From Saccoglossus kowalevskii (taxonomy: Eukaryota > Hemichordata > Enteropneusta > Harrimaniidae), in contig NW_003124898.1 in assembly GCF_000003605.2 (NCBI RefSeq), positions 35,442 to 63,485 on the forward strand: 28,044 nt of DNA, in the 5' to 3' direction. Shown here one piece after another: positions 10,801 through 19,400 of the stretch. How positions within the stretch are numbered: position 1 is the first letter of the stretch; each line of letters starts with the position of its first letter. The notes beneath the pieces are model-generated. The model worked only from the letters and a program-made list of their open reading frames with translations, was not told the origin of the DNA and made no database searches. A program made the translations under genes and the position numbers.

Positions 10801-13121
10801 ATTAAGAAGAATTTCGCGCGAAAGTGGTTGTAAGTGCTGAGGGGTCGATCGACGTTGATTCGCTTACGATGAGCAGGATTATGCAATTTTTCAGGCACTT
10901 TATTATACCAGCCGTCATTTTGGATCAGTTTATATTGCTTTTGTATTACCGGCGTCCAAGTTACTTTTGAAAGTCGAGATTTGTTGGTTGATATACACAC
11001 ACTCAGATTGTCAATATTATTGTTTTATTAAACTGTCATTTCTTTCCACGTTGGACTAAATCTCAAACAAATTAATATGACAAAAAATGCTACGGCTGGT
11101 TCAGTGTAATACATACCACGAAATTGAAAAAAAAACTGTAATTTATAACACATTGGTCCCTATACGTATATATATCTCCGGGGAACAACATACCAATATT
11201 CCTATTCAACTTGTTAAAACTGAAGAAAACAGATTATATAATCCACCCAACTACTCAGGCTTCAAGTTTTGTCGCGAGCACACTGATGAACTCCGAAACA
11301 CGTCTATAGTATGATTATTTTGCGCTTTGATTATTACTTTTTTAGTGGATAACATTTCGGAGTAAAATCGTGGTTTATAATTGTACACCCACTCCAATTG
11401 CATATACTTGGCCTATCTTGTCGTTTACAACACCGCCTCAGAATTTAGGCTCAAATCACCTCAGGCTGGACACGACATGATAATTTTGCATTATAACATC
11501 CTAACGTTTTGTCATAAATCCAGGCTTATCACAGACAATATTGGTGACAAATGACGAGGAACACATGGAATTTCTTTTCCCGAGTTTCGGCGGTGAACCT
11601 CCTCCTTTACACGGTTTACCGCCTTTAGCGACGCACGAAAACGCCCACACTACTACACCCAGGCAGCAAACAATCGATGCGGGAAACATGGCGCCCTCTT
11701 CGGGTGAAAATACTCAGCCTGGAGCACAAACTGAAAAAGATGGCAGCCCGCCAACACGTGTCGGGTATGACAGCGACACTACGTTAATCACGAATGAATC
11801 GCCACGTGTTGTGACGGTAGACTCAAGTCGTGCAGGTAGATAATTTTCAACCTTTGTTACTCATTTTTTTTAAAAAAATGATAAATTACGCCAGTCAAAG
11901 TTGTAATCGATAAACTTAATTACTGAACTGGTGGAATAACTTGAAACAAAGTTAGCTGAAACTAGAATAGCGACACGAAGCCCCCAACGACAGCCTCAAC
12001 TGATGCGGGTGCAGCGGGCGATTAGTTACGTCAGGAAGAAAGGGGTATTGTGCCGTTTACATTTTTTAAATTTCTATAATGTTGTTTGAAAGTGATACGA
12101 CCCATATGTTCTTTTACTAATATGTAACCATAACATTTATTGTGAGTTGCATGTATTCATTATTCACTTAAAGCGGGAGGGTCGTCATCTGCGCACGCGT
12201 GGGAATTCAGTCCCAAACGATGGTAACAACACATGCTAAGAACGCAAAGGCTCATGGGTAGACGCTTGTTTGTAAACAATGACACGCTATGGCCACCTGA
12301 CGCATGCTTAGGTGACGACTCCCCCGCTTTGACTACTAGTATCTTCCATAACCAAGAGAAACGGCCTGAAGCGCTGGAAGTTTTGCCATCATGACCCATA
12401 TATGCATTGACCATAATTCAACGCGGTCATAGTAAATAACTGTTTGTATTATAAATTGTTAATAGGCGGTTGCAACTCTGACTTTGCATGTTTTTGTAGC
12501 ACATTTGCAATATGGCGTTGCCATTTTTTTCCAAATAATTATTTGGAAATATATAATTATCCCCATACGTAAATACTACATTAAAACTTCCCTTCACTAA
12601 CTGCCTTTTAACTTCTAACAGTCCTCGTTCCACTTCGTGTTTAATATGGGTCTCATGATTCTTACACATGGATTATTCAAATAAAAATGGTAAATTCTGA
12701 TCAAATGCATTTCTCGATTAAAAAAAACTTAAGAGCTTGACCATTACACACCATGTGGGTTGGGGGAAAGGTAGAACTTTTGTGCAAATTATTCTTTTCC
12801 TTCACTTGGTTTTGGGACAGTTTTTTTCCCTCTGGATAATGTTGTTGTAAATGTTTGTTTGTTATTTTCTTTCAACCGTGTGTGCGATTTTTTGTATCAG
12901 TACATTTTAGGCACGAGTTTTTTTTTTTTATAAATATATTTTTTCCTGTAGAATTTGTAAAACAAAATTATGAATTTTTGTTGAAATCCACCCGAGTTTC
13001 TAATGATCATCACCTAACTCCAGTTCAATATTTCGTTACAGGTTCAACGCACATTGGTTTTGCCAATTTTTGGGTCACTTTACTTGTAACTATAGCAACA
13101 TGGTCGCTGCAACAATTGTGA
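7766..13121 (+). CDS. Unrecognised gene: signal peptide, Pro/Ser/Thr-rich Cys-free segment, GPI-anchor-type tail
   Basis: Three exons, 7766-7850, 11524-11835 and 12952-13121, join with phase-1 GT-AG introns into a 188-residue frame. Residues 1-28 are a signal peptide with core LRIVAALLVAQFV. Residues 29-132 are rich in Pro, Thr and Ser, have no cysteine, and hold one N-glycosylation sequon (NES). Residues 133-188 end in GSTHIGF then a hydrophobic stretch WVTLLVTIATWSL and QQL-stop: small residues, spacer and a terminal hydrophobic tail, the layout of a GPI-anchor signal. The inferred product is a small cell-surface glycoprotein. No family was recognised. Support is the open frames, matching phases, sensible splice sites and G+C content of exon 2 above the flanks. 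The gene converges on ODAD3. Exon joins are predicted, not proven. Confidence 0.5.
7851..11523 (+). other. Intron 1 of the GPI-type gene
   Basis: A 3.7-kb intron. It has alternating CG/TG runs near 9496-9530 and 9640-9740 and a CATTA pentanucleotide array at 10644-10731. Open frames at 8312-8569, 9635-9817, 10518-10784 and 10728-11000 lack matching splice phases. No further exon is supported. Confidence 0.45.
10644..10731. repeat. (CATTA)n pentanucleotide microsatellite
   Basis: About 17 mostly exact CATTA units with CATTG, CGTTA and CACTA variants. Degenerate copies extend upstream to about 10590. Confidence 0.95.
11524..11835 (+). CDS. GPI-type gene, exon 2 (Pro/Ser/Thr-rich)
   Basis: Acceptor AAATCCAG and donor GTAGAT enclose 312 nt, an exact 104 codons, phase 1 on both sides. 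Segments include EHMEFLFPSFGGEPPPLHG, HTTTPRQQT and DTTLITNESPRVVTVDSS. No cysteine, no dibasic pairs. Local G+C is higher than in the introns. Confidence 0.55.
12168..12332 (-). mobile_element. AGCGGG-type MITE, copy B (full length)
   Basis: 165 bp from TTAA-AGCGGGAGGGTCGTCA to ...CCCCCGCT-TTGA. The terminal inverted repeats are about 30 bp with few mismatches. Opposite orientation to copies A, C and E. An 84-codon open frame across it is only the MITE read through. Confidence 0.92.
12528..12549. repeat. 22-bp perfect palindrome
   Basis: TTTCCAAATAA followed directly by its reverse complement TTATTTGGAAA, with no spacer. Intronic, AT-rich. Confidence 0.9.
12952..13121 (+). CDS. GPI-type gene, exon 3 (C-terminus)
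   Basis: Acceptor TTTTTTCCTGTAG at 12951 with a strong pyrimidine tract. Encodes residues 133-188 and stops at TGA 13119-13121. A second in-frame acceptor TTCGTTACAG at 13041 would drop the first 30 codons, starting at GSTHIGFANF, and keep the phase and the hydrophobic tail. Confidence 0.45.
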
Positions 13122-13560
13122 TGGATTAATTATTGACGTGATGTGATAATCACGTGACTTGACAGACGAAGTTTTTGCAGTAAATATTCACTGGTACGAA
13201 CGCACGAACAATATATGTGCTGACGTCATTGAATATAGTTAAAACGCGAACTGGCTCGGGGACATCGTATACAAGACGAAGATCATTGCCCAGTTATCGT
13301 TGTCACGCACTCGACAATCCCAATTTCATTATGGGCAGAGAATTCGTCGAGTGTATATCGCAGTTATTTCATTAATTTTGTAGTTTTACCATGTCACGCT
13401 CAGGAAGCATTTCAAGAAGAACTTTCACAAAGAAGATTATTTTCGTTCAAAGTCTGCCACGCCACCACTCACACCTTCTGTTGTTTTCATGCCCGAGGAG
13501 TGACATCACATCTTTGGTATCAATTACGTGCATACTCATAGTCGGTAGGTATATGTTGTC
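13122..13560. other. 3' flank of the GPI-type gene
   Basis: No AATAAA within a few hundred bases of the stop, so the transcript end is not located. A possible acceptor at 13382 (ATTTTGTAG) opens frames in all three phases but none has a convincing downstream partner. Confidence 0.4.
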
Positions 13561-14785
13561 AGGACGTCCAGCCTGAGCAGGCGTTAAAGTTGTTGTTAGA
13601 TCGTCCAGGCGTTATCGAGGCAGTAGTTAGGTGACACAAAGTTTATATGGTTGTACGTGATAGAGTTAACGGTTAGATGGCCCAGATGTTATAGGGTAGT
13701 AGTCAGGTGGCTCTTTTCACCACCAGTTTTTTCTGCCCAAAGTTTTCTGCACTTTTTTCTTATATTCTGCAATATTTCTGGAAATGAACTGTTATTTTGG
13801 AGCCGACCGACAATATGTGAGTCAATTTTCAGTTTTTACTCAAAAAAAAATTAGCTATTTTTGTCCCAATCTTCTGAAGGAAAGTGCAGACTATAAATGG
13901 GAATATTTGTGATGAAAAGGCTAAGTGACAACAGACGTTATGAAGCTCGTTGTTAAGTAGCCCAGACGTTATATGGAGGTATTAATTAGGTGGCCCAGTC
14001 GTTATGAAGCTAGTTGTTAAGTGGCCCAGACGTTATATGGGGTATTAATTAGGTGGCCCAGTCGTTATGAAGCTAGTTGTTAAGTGGCCCATACATTATA
14101 TGGGGTATTAATTAGGTGGCCAAGTCGTTATGAAGCTAGTTGTTAAGTAGCCCAGATTTTATATGGGGTATTAATTAGGTGGCCCAGTCGTTATGAAGCT
14201 AGTTGTTAAATGGCCCAGACGTTATATGGGGTATTAATTAGGTGGCCCAGTCGTTATGAAGCTAGTTGTTAAGTGGCCCAGACGTTATATGGGGCAGTGA
14301 TGGGGTATTAATTAGGTGGCCCAGTCGTTATGAAACTAGTTGTTAAATGGCCCAGACATTATATAGGGTATTAATTAGGTGACCCAGTCGTTATGGAGCT
14401 AGTTGTTAAATGGCCCAGACATTATATGGGGTATTAATTAGGTGGCCCAGACGTTATGGAGCTAGTTGTTAAGTGGCCCAGACATTATATGGGGTATTAG
14501 TTAGGTGGCCCAGACGTTATGGAGCTAGTTGTTAAGTGGCCCAGACATTATATGGGGTATTAATTAGGTGGCCCAGTCGTTATGAAGCTAGTTGTTAAGC
14601 CCATAGATATTATGATACCATGAGGTTGGCCAGGGGTTAAGAATACGGTCAGTAGGTAGTCCAGAGGTGCTATGAAAATAGTAGTAAGGTGGCCCGGGGG
14701 CTATAGGTTGTGCATGCATCATGGGTAGTAGTTAGGTGGCCTAGGCACTGTTGAGATAAATATTACGTGGCCTAGGCACCACAGA
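13561..14785. repeat. Degenerate ~31-bp tandem repeat region around the 63-bp array
   Basis: Diverged units of the pattern GTTATagggTAgTagTTAgGTGGCCcag flank the regular array on both sides (13561-13720 and 14600-14785). Between the left flank and the array, 13720-13930 is unique AT-rich sequence. Confidence 0.75.
13937..14599. repeat. 63-bp minisatellite (dimeric unit)
   Basis: Ten consecutive units start at 13937, 14001, 14064, 14127, 14190, 14253, 14327, 14390, 14453 and 14516, with a partial at 14579. Length is 63 bp except the first (64) and the sixth (74, an 11-bp insertion CAGTGATGGGG). Each unit is two related halves of 31 and 32 bp, one with GTTATGAAGCTAGTTGTTAA and the other with GTTATATGGGGTATTAATTA, both ending GTGGCCCAG. 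Confidence 0.97.
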
Positions 14786-15280
14786 ATCATTACATGTGGC
14801 ATATTTACAAGTAAGCGCTGTACGATACAGCTTTTTTTTTATTTTTAGTAATTTAGTGTGAGCAATATTAATTTCTCGATGCCAAATACATTTAATGAAA
14901 TTATCTAATAACTTTCTCAATTGTGTATTCGGTTTGGAAAAAAATATTGCACCCTGATTAAATGTTTCTTATTTAATTGGTTCTTTAGAAAATAAATATA
15001 TATATGGTACATAAAAAATGGTGTGCACATACTGTGATTTATATACTAGTACTTTAATTTTTTCTTTGGGTGAGAAATACAAGTTTGAATCTGGCGCACA
15101 GGTTTCAAGTCCGGCACTGTGAGTCGTATAAGGGTTATGGGCTGGTGCTCATTGGGAGTGCTATCAGGTGATTAAGATATTGAGTGAATGAATAGAACAT
15201 ACAAATAACACCAAACACCAAGAACTCGTGTATCCATTAACAAGAGGTAGACTGATTTATATAAGTTTAAACAGTGAATA
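14786..15280. other. Spacer downstream of ODAD3
   Basis: AT-rich unique sequence. A short patch at 15085-15115 (TTTCAAGTCCGG) resembles a tRNA B-box but no cloverleaf forms around it. Confidence 0.5.
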
Positions 15281-15286
15281 TTTATT
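15281..15286 (-). terminator. ODAD3 poly(A) signal AATAAA
   Basis: TTTATT on the plus strand reads AATAAA on the ODAD3 strand, 83 bases after the stop codon, a normal position. Confidence 0.6.
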
Positions 15287-15368
15287 AGTTTTTTTTATGT
15301 ATTATTACATTTATGATCATTGCTCATATATCACATATAAAATTGCAGAAAAGGTTGAGGGAGATTGT

Positions 15369-15490
15369 TTAGTTTTTCCTCTTGCGTCCTCGCTTGCGTG
15401 TTTTCTTCTCCAAGATTTTCTGACCACGATTCTTGATGTCCTCGCGTGTAAGCGTGTCTTCGTTATCCTGGCTGTCATAGTCCAATCCAC
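15369..15490 (-). CDS. ODAD3: ODAD3 exon 12 (stop codon)
   Basis: Residues 492-531, with acidic LDYDSQDNEDTLTRED, then IKNRGQKILEKK and a Lys/Arg-rich end; TAA at 15371-15369. The same acidic-then-basic order closes vertebrate ODAD3. Confidence 0.93.
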
Positions 15491-18176
15491 CTAAAAAAAA
15501 AACGATAATTAACATATAAGTGTACAGCCTAAACGTCCAACACAATTATTTGATGTTTGCATGTGCCTGTATTGAAGCGGAGGAATCGTCACCTGCGCAT
15601 GCGTCAGATGACCATAGCGTGTCATTGTTTATAAACAAGCGTCTACCCATGAGCCATTGTGTTTTTAGCGTGTGTTATCGTCGCTTGGCACTCAATTCCC
15701 ATGAGTGCGCTGTTGACGACCCTCCCGCTTTAAAACATGTTGATAGTGTACTCCGATATCAACTTACTTGTTACGTAGGTTTCTTCTTCCTGAATTTGAA
15801 TCCTAACATTTTCTGCTGGTAGAATGTTTTCCATGTATTCTTGGAACTGAATGAAAGAAAGGGTACAATTTTAGTACCGTGTGATGGATCGCTTCACAGT
15901 TTAGAATAACAACAATATTATGTAGACAAAGAGTGAGTATATAATCGACTGTACCTCTATACCGGCAAGGATTTTCCTTACGATGTTGCTATCTTTTAGC
16001 TTCAATAAATCCAACAAGATCTGCAGCTTCTTCTCAATGAGACCTAGTTGATCCAAGGCATCACCATCCACAGCGTAACTCCTTTGGGGCTAAAATAATC
16101 ATAAACATACATTAATACTCAGTTTCCTAGGCAACTTCGCACACTGAAGCGTCACACAAAGTCGAAGAATACTTGTACTGTTTTATGATGGGAACATACT
16201 TACTGGTGGAAGTTTAACGGATAGTAGTTTGTGATAAAGAGATTCAACACCTGTGCAGGTTTTCACCATGACTTGCTCTTTTCTTGTCAAGTCTTCACTC
16301 ACTACTTGGGATCTCTTCATTTCGTCCACTAAACGATTCTCCATTTTATTGACAAGAGTCTGACTACTAAAATGTGAATGAACAATGATTTATAGATAAA
16401 TTATGTTGATGTTCCCAAGTAAAAACAACCAAACATTGACTCTTCTAAAAATCTAGAGTTTACACATTTTTGATGAATGTTATTTTTACTCACTTTACTG
16501 TTTTCCGCTCTCCTGAATATTTCATACTCTCAAATTCTTTTAGAATATTTGCTTTTCGTGTTTTCAGAAGAACGAGTTGTTTCGCTAAGAATTCCGTCTG
16601 TTCCTGTAGATGTGTGCTTGTATTCTGTTGGTCCACTACACGATGTAATATGTCCTGCAATACAAATCATACACTTATCATTTTTATTTGTCTGAGAAGA
16701 TGGTTGTATTTAAAATAATAATTTTTTTAGTGAATTGGAAATTATCAAAATATAGGCACGAACACAAACCTCAACATCGGAGATGGATATAGCATCCATG
16801 ATTGATCGTACGGAGTCCTCATATTCAAAGATTTTCACCAAGTTGTCTTTGTCAATTCTGGACTGCATGCGAGGATCTGTGTTTTTAAATAAACAGAATG
16901 ACAAGACAAATCATTAAGAAACACATATACTATGAAAGTATAGACAACTAAGGAAGCTGATGATGCTAGAGCAACAAAAGACTTACCATTTGTGTCATCC
17001 ATAGTTTGCAATGTGGCACGCACGACTCGCTTCTCAGCCTTTTCCGCGATGTCCTTTTGTTTTTCGGCCTGTTTCTTCATTGTATTCAGGGCCTTGTCAC
17101 GTGTTCTCTTGGCTCCAAAGATTTCCTGCTCGAATTTGGCCAGTTTAGACTTGATAGTTTCTTTTCCAGCAAGAGCGTCCCTGTGGATTTCTTTCATCTC
17201 AGCTAGTTCCATTTTTTGCTCCACAATTGCAGACTCTAATTTTTTCAGATGATCCGGAAATGCTAAACTCTCCTGTAGTGGGGGGGGGGGGGGGCAAGTG
17301 AAAACCTGAGTTAGTATCACGCATCAATTGACACGAATCTGATTATAATATAATAGTTGTGGCGTTATTTTGTTAGTTGCTTCTGCTTTTCATTATTTTT
17401 GGTATCACTTTGTTTTTCTGGTCTGCTCAAAAAATCCTGGCATAAAACATCACAAGATCTCTGTAAACTGATGGGGATTTCGTGATCAGGGAGAAGAAGT
17501 AAAGTGTATAAGATCAGATTGCCATTGATAGTTTTCCCTATCAGAAGAATGCACCAGGCCTACCTTTTCTAAAGATTTCATGACATGTTTATAGTTGACC
17601 TGGACTTTCACGGCTGTGTCAATCTTGATTTTGGCCTTGTCTATGCTGTTCTCCAATGTTCGAATTTGCTGTGGTGAAAATAAAAGAATAATTAGTAAAC
17701 ACGCATTGTATGACATTATCCGAGAATAACACCAAGTTCACAAATTGGCTGAATCCGAAAGGGCATTTTCGTCGTCCCACCTGTTGGTATACTTTTTCTT
17801 CAGTCACAGCGCCATCGCTCTCCAGTTTCTCATTACGCGAGTACAGTACTTTGAGGTTTGTTATCTCAGCTTCGGTCTTCTCACGTTTATGTTTGAGTTC
17901 GTTCAACAGTTTGGCTTTCTCGCACATCTTCTGATCCATTATTGAAATCGCTTGCTACGAGAAAAGTAGAGTAATATGTATAACTTAACTGTGGTGCAGT
18001 GAATGCATATTTTGGTTCAAAGCGAGATTACAATATATATGCTTACTGGAGCGCTGGATCTTCGCAGGGAGAGGCGTTCTCGACGACGATTAGTTAATGT
18101 ATTTCCAATGACCTTCTCGTCTTCCTGAGAACAGAAACAATACAGTTGTTTACGCTTTGTTAATAACCATGTACAA

Positions 18177-18227
<51 letters not shown>

Positions 18228-18867
18228 ATTACATTAATACTATTCGACAGTTCGACACGCTTCTCTTTACATTGTTTTCTTAGGTGAATAATGCAGTCTT
18301 CGTTTTGTTTCTTGGCTATTTGAGAACATTCGAAGTACGCCCTGTGATCACGTTCTGAAAAAAAATATTAAAATAAACTCATTGTTATGGTAGTGACCGT
18401 CTGCCAGAGTTATATACACCTGTAGATGGCGCAATGCATAGCGTGATGTGACTGTTCGACACTGACTGCGCGTTGGAATAACATTCATCGGTGACGTCAC
18501 AGACGCCACAGAGAACGCGTGTATGAAAATAGAACGCGCGCCAGCTCGTCGACAAACCATGCAATCATTTCAGTACGTAAACTTACGACGTGTGCCGCGA
18601 AAACTCTTGAAAATAAATTCATATCACTATGTATGTCATGCCAGTCCCTCTTTTTCTATTCCCCTTTCAAAATCATAAACATTGGATACATAGTATCGGT
18701 TAAAACTGCAGACGTTAAAATTTGCCGAAAGCAAATCAACCGAGTCGACTCCAGACAAGACGATGAGTGAATGTGTGCTGACTAAAATTAAAAAACTTAC
18801 CTTTGAGGGCGAGCTTGTTCCTAAGTTCATCAATGTGATCTTGCAGTGACCAGCCAGTGTACGACAT
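15369..18867 (-). CDS. ODAD3: ODAD3 (CCDC151), outer dynein arm docking complex subunit 3, complete
   Basis: Coiled-coil protein of the docking complex that attaches outer dynein arms to doublet microtubules in motile cilia. It works with ODAD1, ODAD2 and ODAD4. Twelve coding exons (18867-18801, 18354-18233, 18124-18047, 17954-17781, 17668-17564, 17272-16987, 16876-16770, 16654-16494, 16363-16204, 16089-15955, 15846-15768, 15490-15369) total 1596 nt, or 531 aa plus stop. Every junction is GT-AG and every phase agrees. Family signs: the HIDELRNKLAL start followed by ERDHRAYFECSQ (vertebrate GDRKAYYESSQ); NIL KEFESMKYSGE (vertebrate LKYSGE); QLGLIEKKLQILL; and TREDIKNRGQKILEKK before a basic end KRGRKRKN. 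Human ODAD3 is about 595 aa, so this is somewhat shorter. Heptad-rich coiled coil covers most of residues 90-420. ODAD1/CCDC63 relatives are less likely given the C-terminal match. Confidence 0.94.
15572..15733 (+). mobile_element. AGCGGG-type MITE, copy C, in ODAD3 intron 11
   Basis: About 162 bp from TTGA-AGCGG to CCCGCT-TTAA. Keeps GCGCATGCGTCAGATGACC, GTTTATAAACAAGCGTC and the TIRs. It fills most of the 277-bp intron and ends 34 bases from the exon 11 donor. Confidence 0.92.
15768..15846 (-). CDS. ODAD3: ODAD3 exon 11
   Basis: 79 nt, residues 466-491, FQEYMENILPAENVRIQIQE and onward, against vertebrate [20 protein letters not shown]. Acceptor CATTCAG, donor GTAAGT. Confidence 0.93.
15955..16089 (-). 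CDS. ODAD3: ODAD3 exon 10
   Basis: 45 codons, residues 421-465, with DALDQLGLIEKKLQILLDLL, matching vertebrate NLLGLVEEKLLKLQ. Donor GTACAG, phase 0 on both sides. Confidence 0.94.
16204..16363 (-). CDS. ODAD3: ODAD3 exon 9
   Basis: 160 nt, residues 367-420. The acceptor is a tandem TAG-TAG; only the second keeps the frame, since the first would create AA-TAG and a stop frame. Ends SVKLPP with donor GTAAGT. Confidence 0.93.
16494..16654 (-). CDS. ODAD3: ODAD3 exon 8
   Basis: 161 nt, residues 314-366, ending KEFESMKYSGERKTV, a conserved ODAD3 block. Acceptor TTGCAG, donor GTGAGT, phase 0 in, phase 2 out. Confidence 0.94.
16770..16876 (-). CDS. ODAD3: ODAD3 exon 7
   Basis: 107 nt, residues 278-313, with IDKDNLVKIFEYEDSVRSIM. 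Acceptor ACACAG, donor GTTTGT. Confidence 0.92.
16987..17272 (-). CDS. ODAD3: ODAD3 exon 6 (largest)
   Basis: 286 nt, residues 183-277, dense coiled coil with KKLESAIVEQKMELAEMKEI and FGAKRTRDKALNTMKKQAEK. Phase 0 in, phase 1 out (donor GTAAGT). The pyrimidine tract before its acceptor is a run of 15 C's. Confidence 0.95.
17280..17294. repeat. G15/C15 homopolymer as pyrimidine tract of ODAD3 exon 6
   Basis: Fifteen G's on the plus strand, that is C15 on the coding strand, ending seven bases before exon 6 (C-run, then ACTACAG). Confidence 0.97.
17564..17668 (-). CDS. ODAD3: ODAD3 exon 5
   Basis: 35 codons, residues 148-182, QIRTLENSIDKAKIKIDTAV and onward, matching the vertebrate NLENRLEKAQMK region. 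Acceptor CCACAG, donor GTAGGC. Confidence 0.93.
17781..17954 (-). CDS. ODAD3: ODAD3 exon 4
   Basis: 58 codons, residues 90-147, coiled coil with KLLNELKHKREKTEAEITNL. Acceptor CTCGTAG, donor GTGGGA, phase 0 on both sides. Opposite-strand frames here are shadows. Confidence 0.93.
18047..18124 (-). CDS. ODAD3: ODAD3 exon 3
   Basis: 26 codons, residues 64-89, EDEKVIGNTLTNRRRERLSL and onward. Acceptor TCTCAG, donor GTAAGC, phase 0 on both sides. Arg-rich linker before the main coiled coil. Confidence 0.92.
18176..18229. repeat. (TAAA)n microsatellite beside the ODAD3 exon 2 donor
   Basis: About 13 exact tetranucleotide units. On the coding strand they begin at the fourth base of intron 2. Confidence 0.97.
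18233..18354 (-). CDS. ODAD3: ODAD3 exon 2
   Basis: Residues 23-63, with ERDHRAYFECSQIAKKQNED and HLRKQCKEKRVEL, the most diagnostic N-terminal block. The donor GTAAT runs straight into a (TTTA)n microsatellite. Confidence 0.94.
18801..18867 (-). CDS. ODAD3: ODAD3 exon 1 (start codon)
   Basis: ATG at 18867-18865, residues 1-22: MSYTGWSLQDHIDELRNKLA and LK. Donor GTAAGT, phase 1. A 3' splice site CCTTTAG ends at 18882, so the coding exon starts with 14 nt of 5'UTR. Confidence 0.93.
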
Positions 18868-19100
18868 TTTGCTTGTTGGCGCTAAAGGAATTTCAAGAAA
18901 AATCAAACGAGTGTATAATGAAATATGCTGAAATGTGAATATCTTGAAAAAAAAAAAACACCGTACTTGCATATATTGTAATAATCGAGTTGAGAGATAA
19001 ATATAAATGATTGTATCTTTACCTTTGGTGAGATGAAATGCGAAAAAATTGCAGAGAGCGAAGATGTACGTCTTGTCACTACAGTACGTTGTCCTGGAAT
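18868..19100 (-). other. ODAD3 5'UTR exons (predicted)
   Basis: CDS exon 1 is preceded by acceptor CCTTTAG at 18888-18882. A donor AAAG-GTAAAG at 19026-19017 would join an upstream non-coding exon ending at 19023 through a 141-bp intron. No upstream ATG is seen from 19140 to the splice. Transcription start unknown. Confidence 0.45.
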
Positions 19101-19400
19101 GAAGAAGCGTAGTCCGCTATGTTACTACAACAATGAATGCGCGTTCTGGAACGCTGTGTGAAGTAACGCGATTTCACGCGGGATTATGAAAGGGCATCGA
19201 ATTTTGGTATATTAGTCCTTTGAGCTATCAGTGTTGTTGTTTTTTTTGTAATTTTAATAACTCTGAAAAATTACACCTCAAGGAATTAATTTTTACTTTT
19301 AAAGCCTAAGCGTGATTCAAATTTGACGGCAAATGTCGCAAACATTCCATTTGTCGTAATTTTCACCGACAGAGGGCGCTATGAGTAAGAGTAAAAAAGA
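19101..19400 (-). promoter_or_regulatory. Putative ODAD3 promoter
   Basis: CpG-containing segment upstream of the predicted 5'UTR. On the gene strand, GTTGTAGTAAC (19131-19121) has one perfect RFX half site (AGTAAC) but only a degraded partner. A CTCF-like AGAGGGCGC lies near 19373. No perfect X-box is present here. Confidence 0.3.

Larger units (their letters stand above)
11836..12951 (+). other. Intron 2 of the GPI-type gene
   Basis: A 1.1-kb intron carrying MITE copy B and a 22-bp perfect palindrome at 12528-12549. It ends in a T-rich tract before CCTGTAG. Confidence 0.45.

Noticed and set aside
12160-12414. Open frame on the minus strand sharing a peptide (HASGGHSVSLFTNK) with frames at 15520-15822 and 21922-22209
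   Set aside because: All three are translations of the AGCGGG-type MITE. The shared peptide reflects shared transposon DNA, and no frame is kept in copies A and E.
13382-13576. Possible further exon of the plus-strand gene (acceptor 13382, donor near 13542)
   Set aside because: The upstream frame already ends with an anchor signal and stop at 13121. All three frames here stay open for a while, none shows a domain, and no partner exon was found.
15085-15200. tRNA- or SINE-like patch (TTTCAAGTCCGG)
   Set aside because: A B-box-like string alone. No A-box at the right distance, no cloverleaf, no tail repeat.
16992-17252. Plus-strand frames over ODAD3 exon 6, and others at 17006-17206, 17710-17945 and 16470-16718
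   Set aside because: Antisense shadows of well-supported ODAD3 exons.
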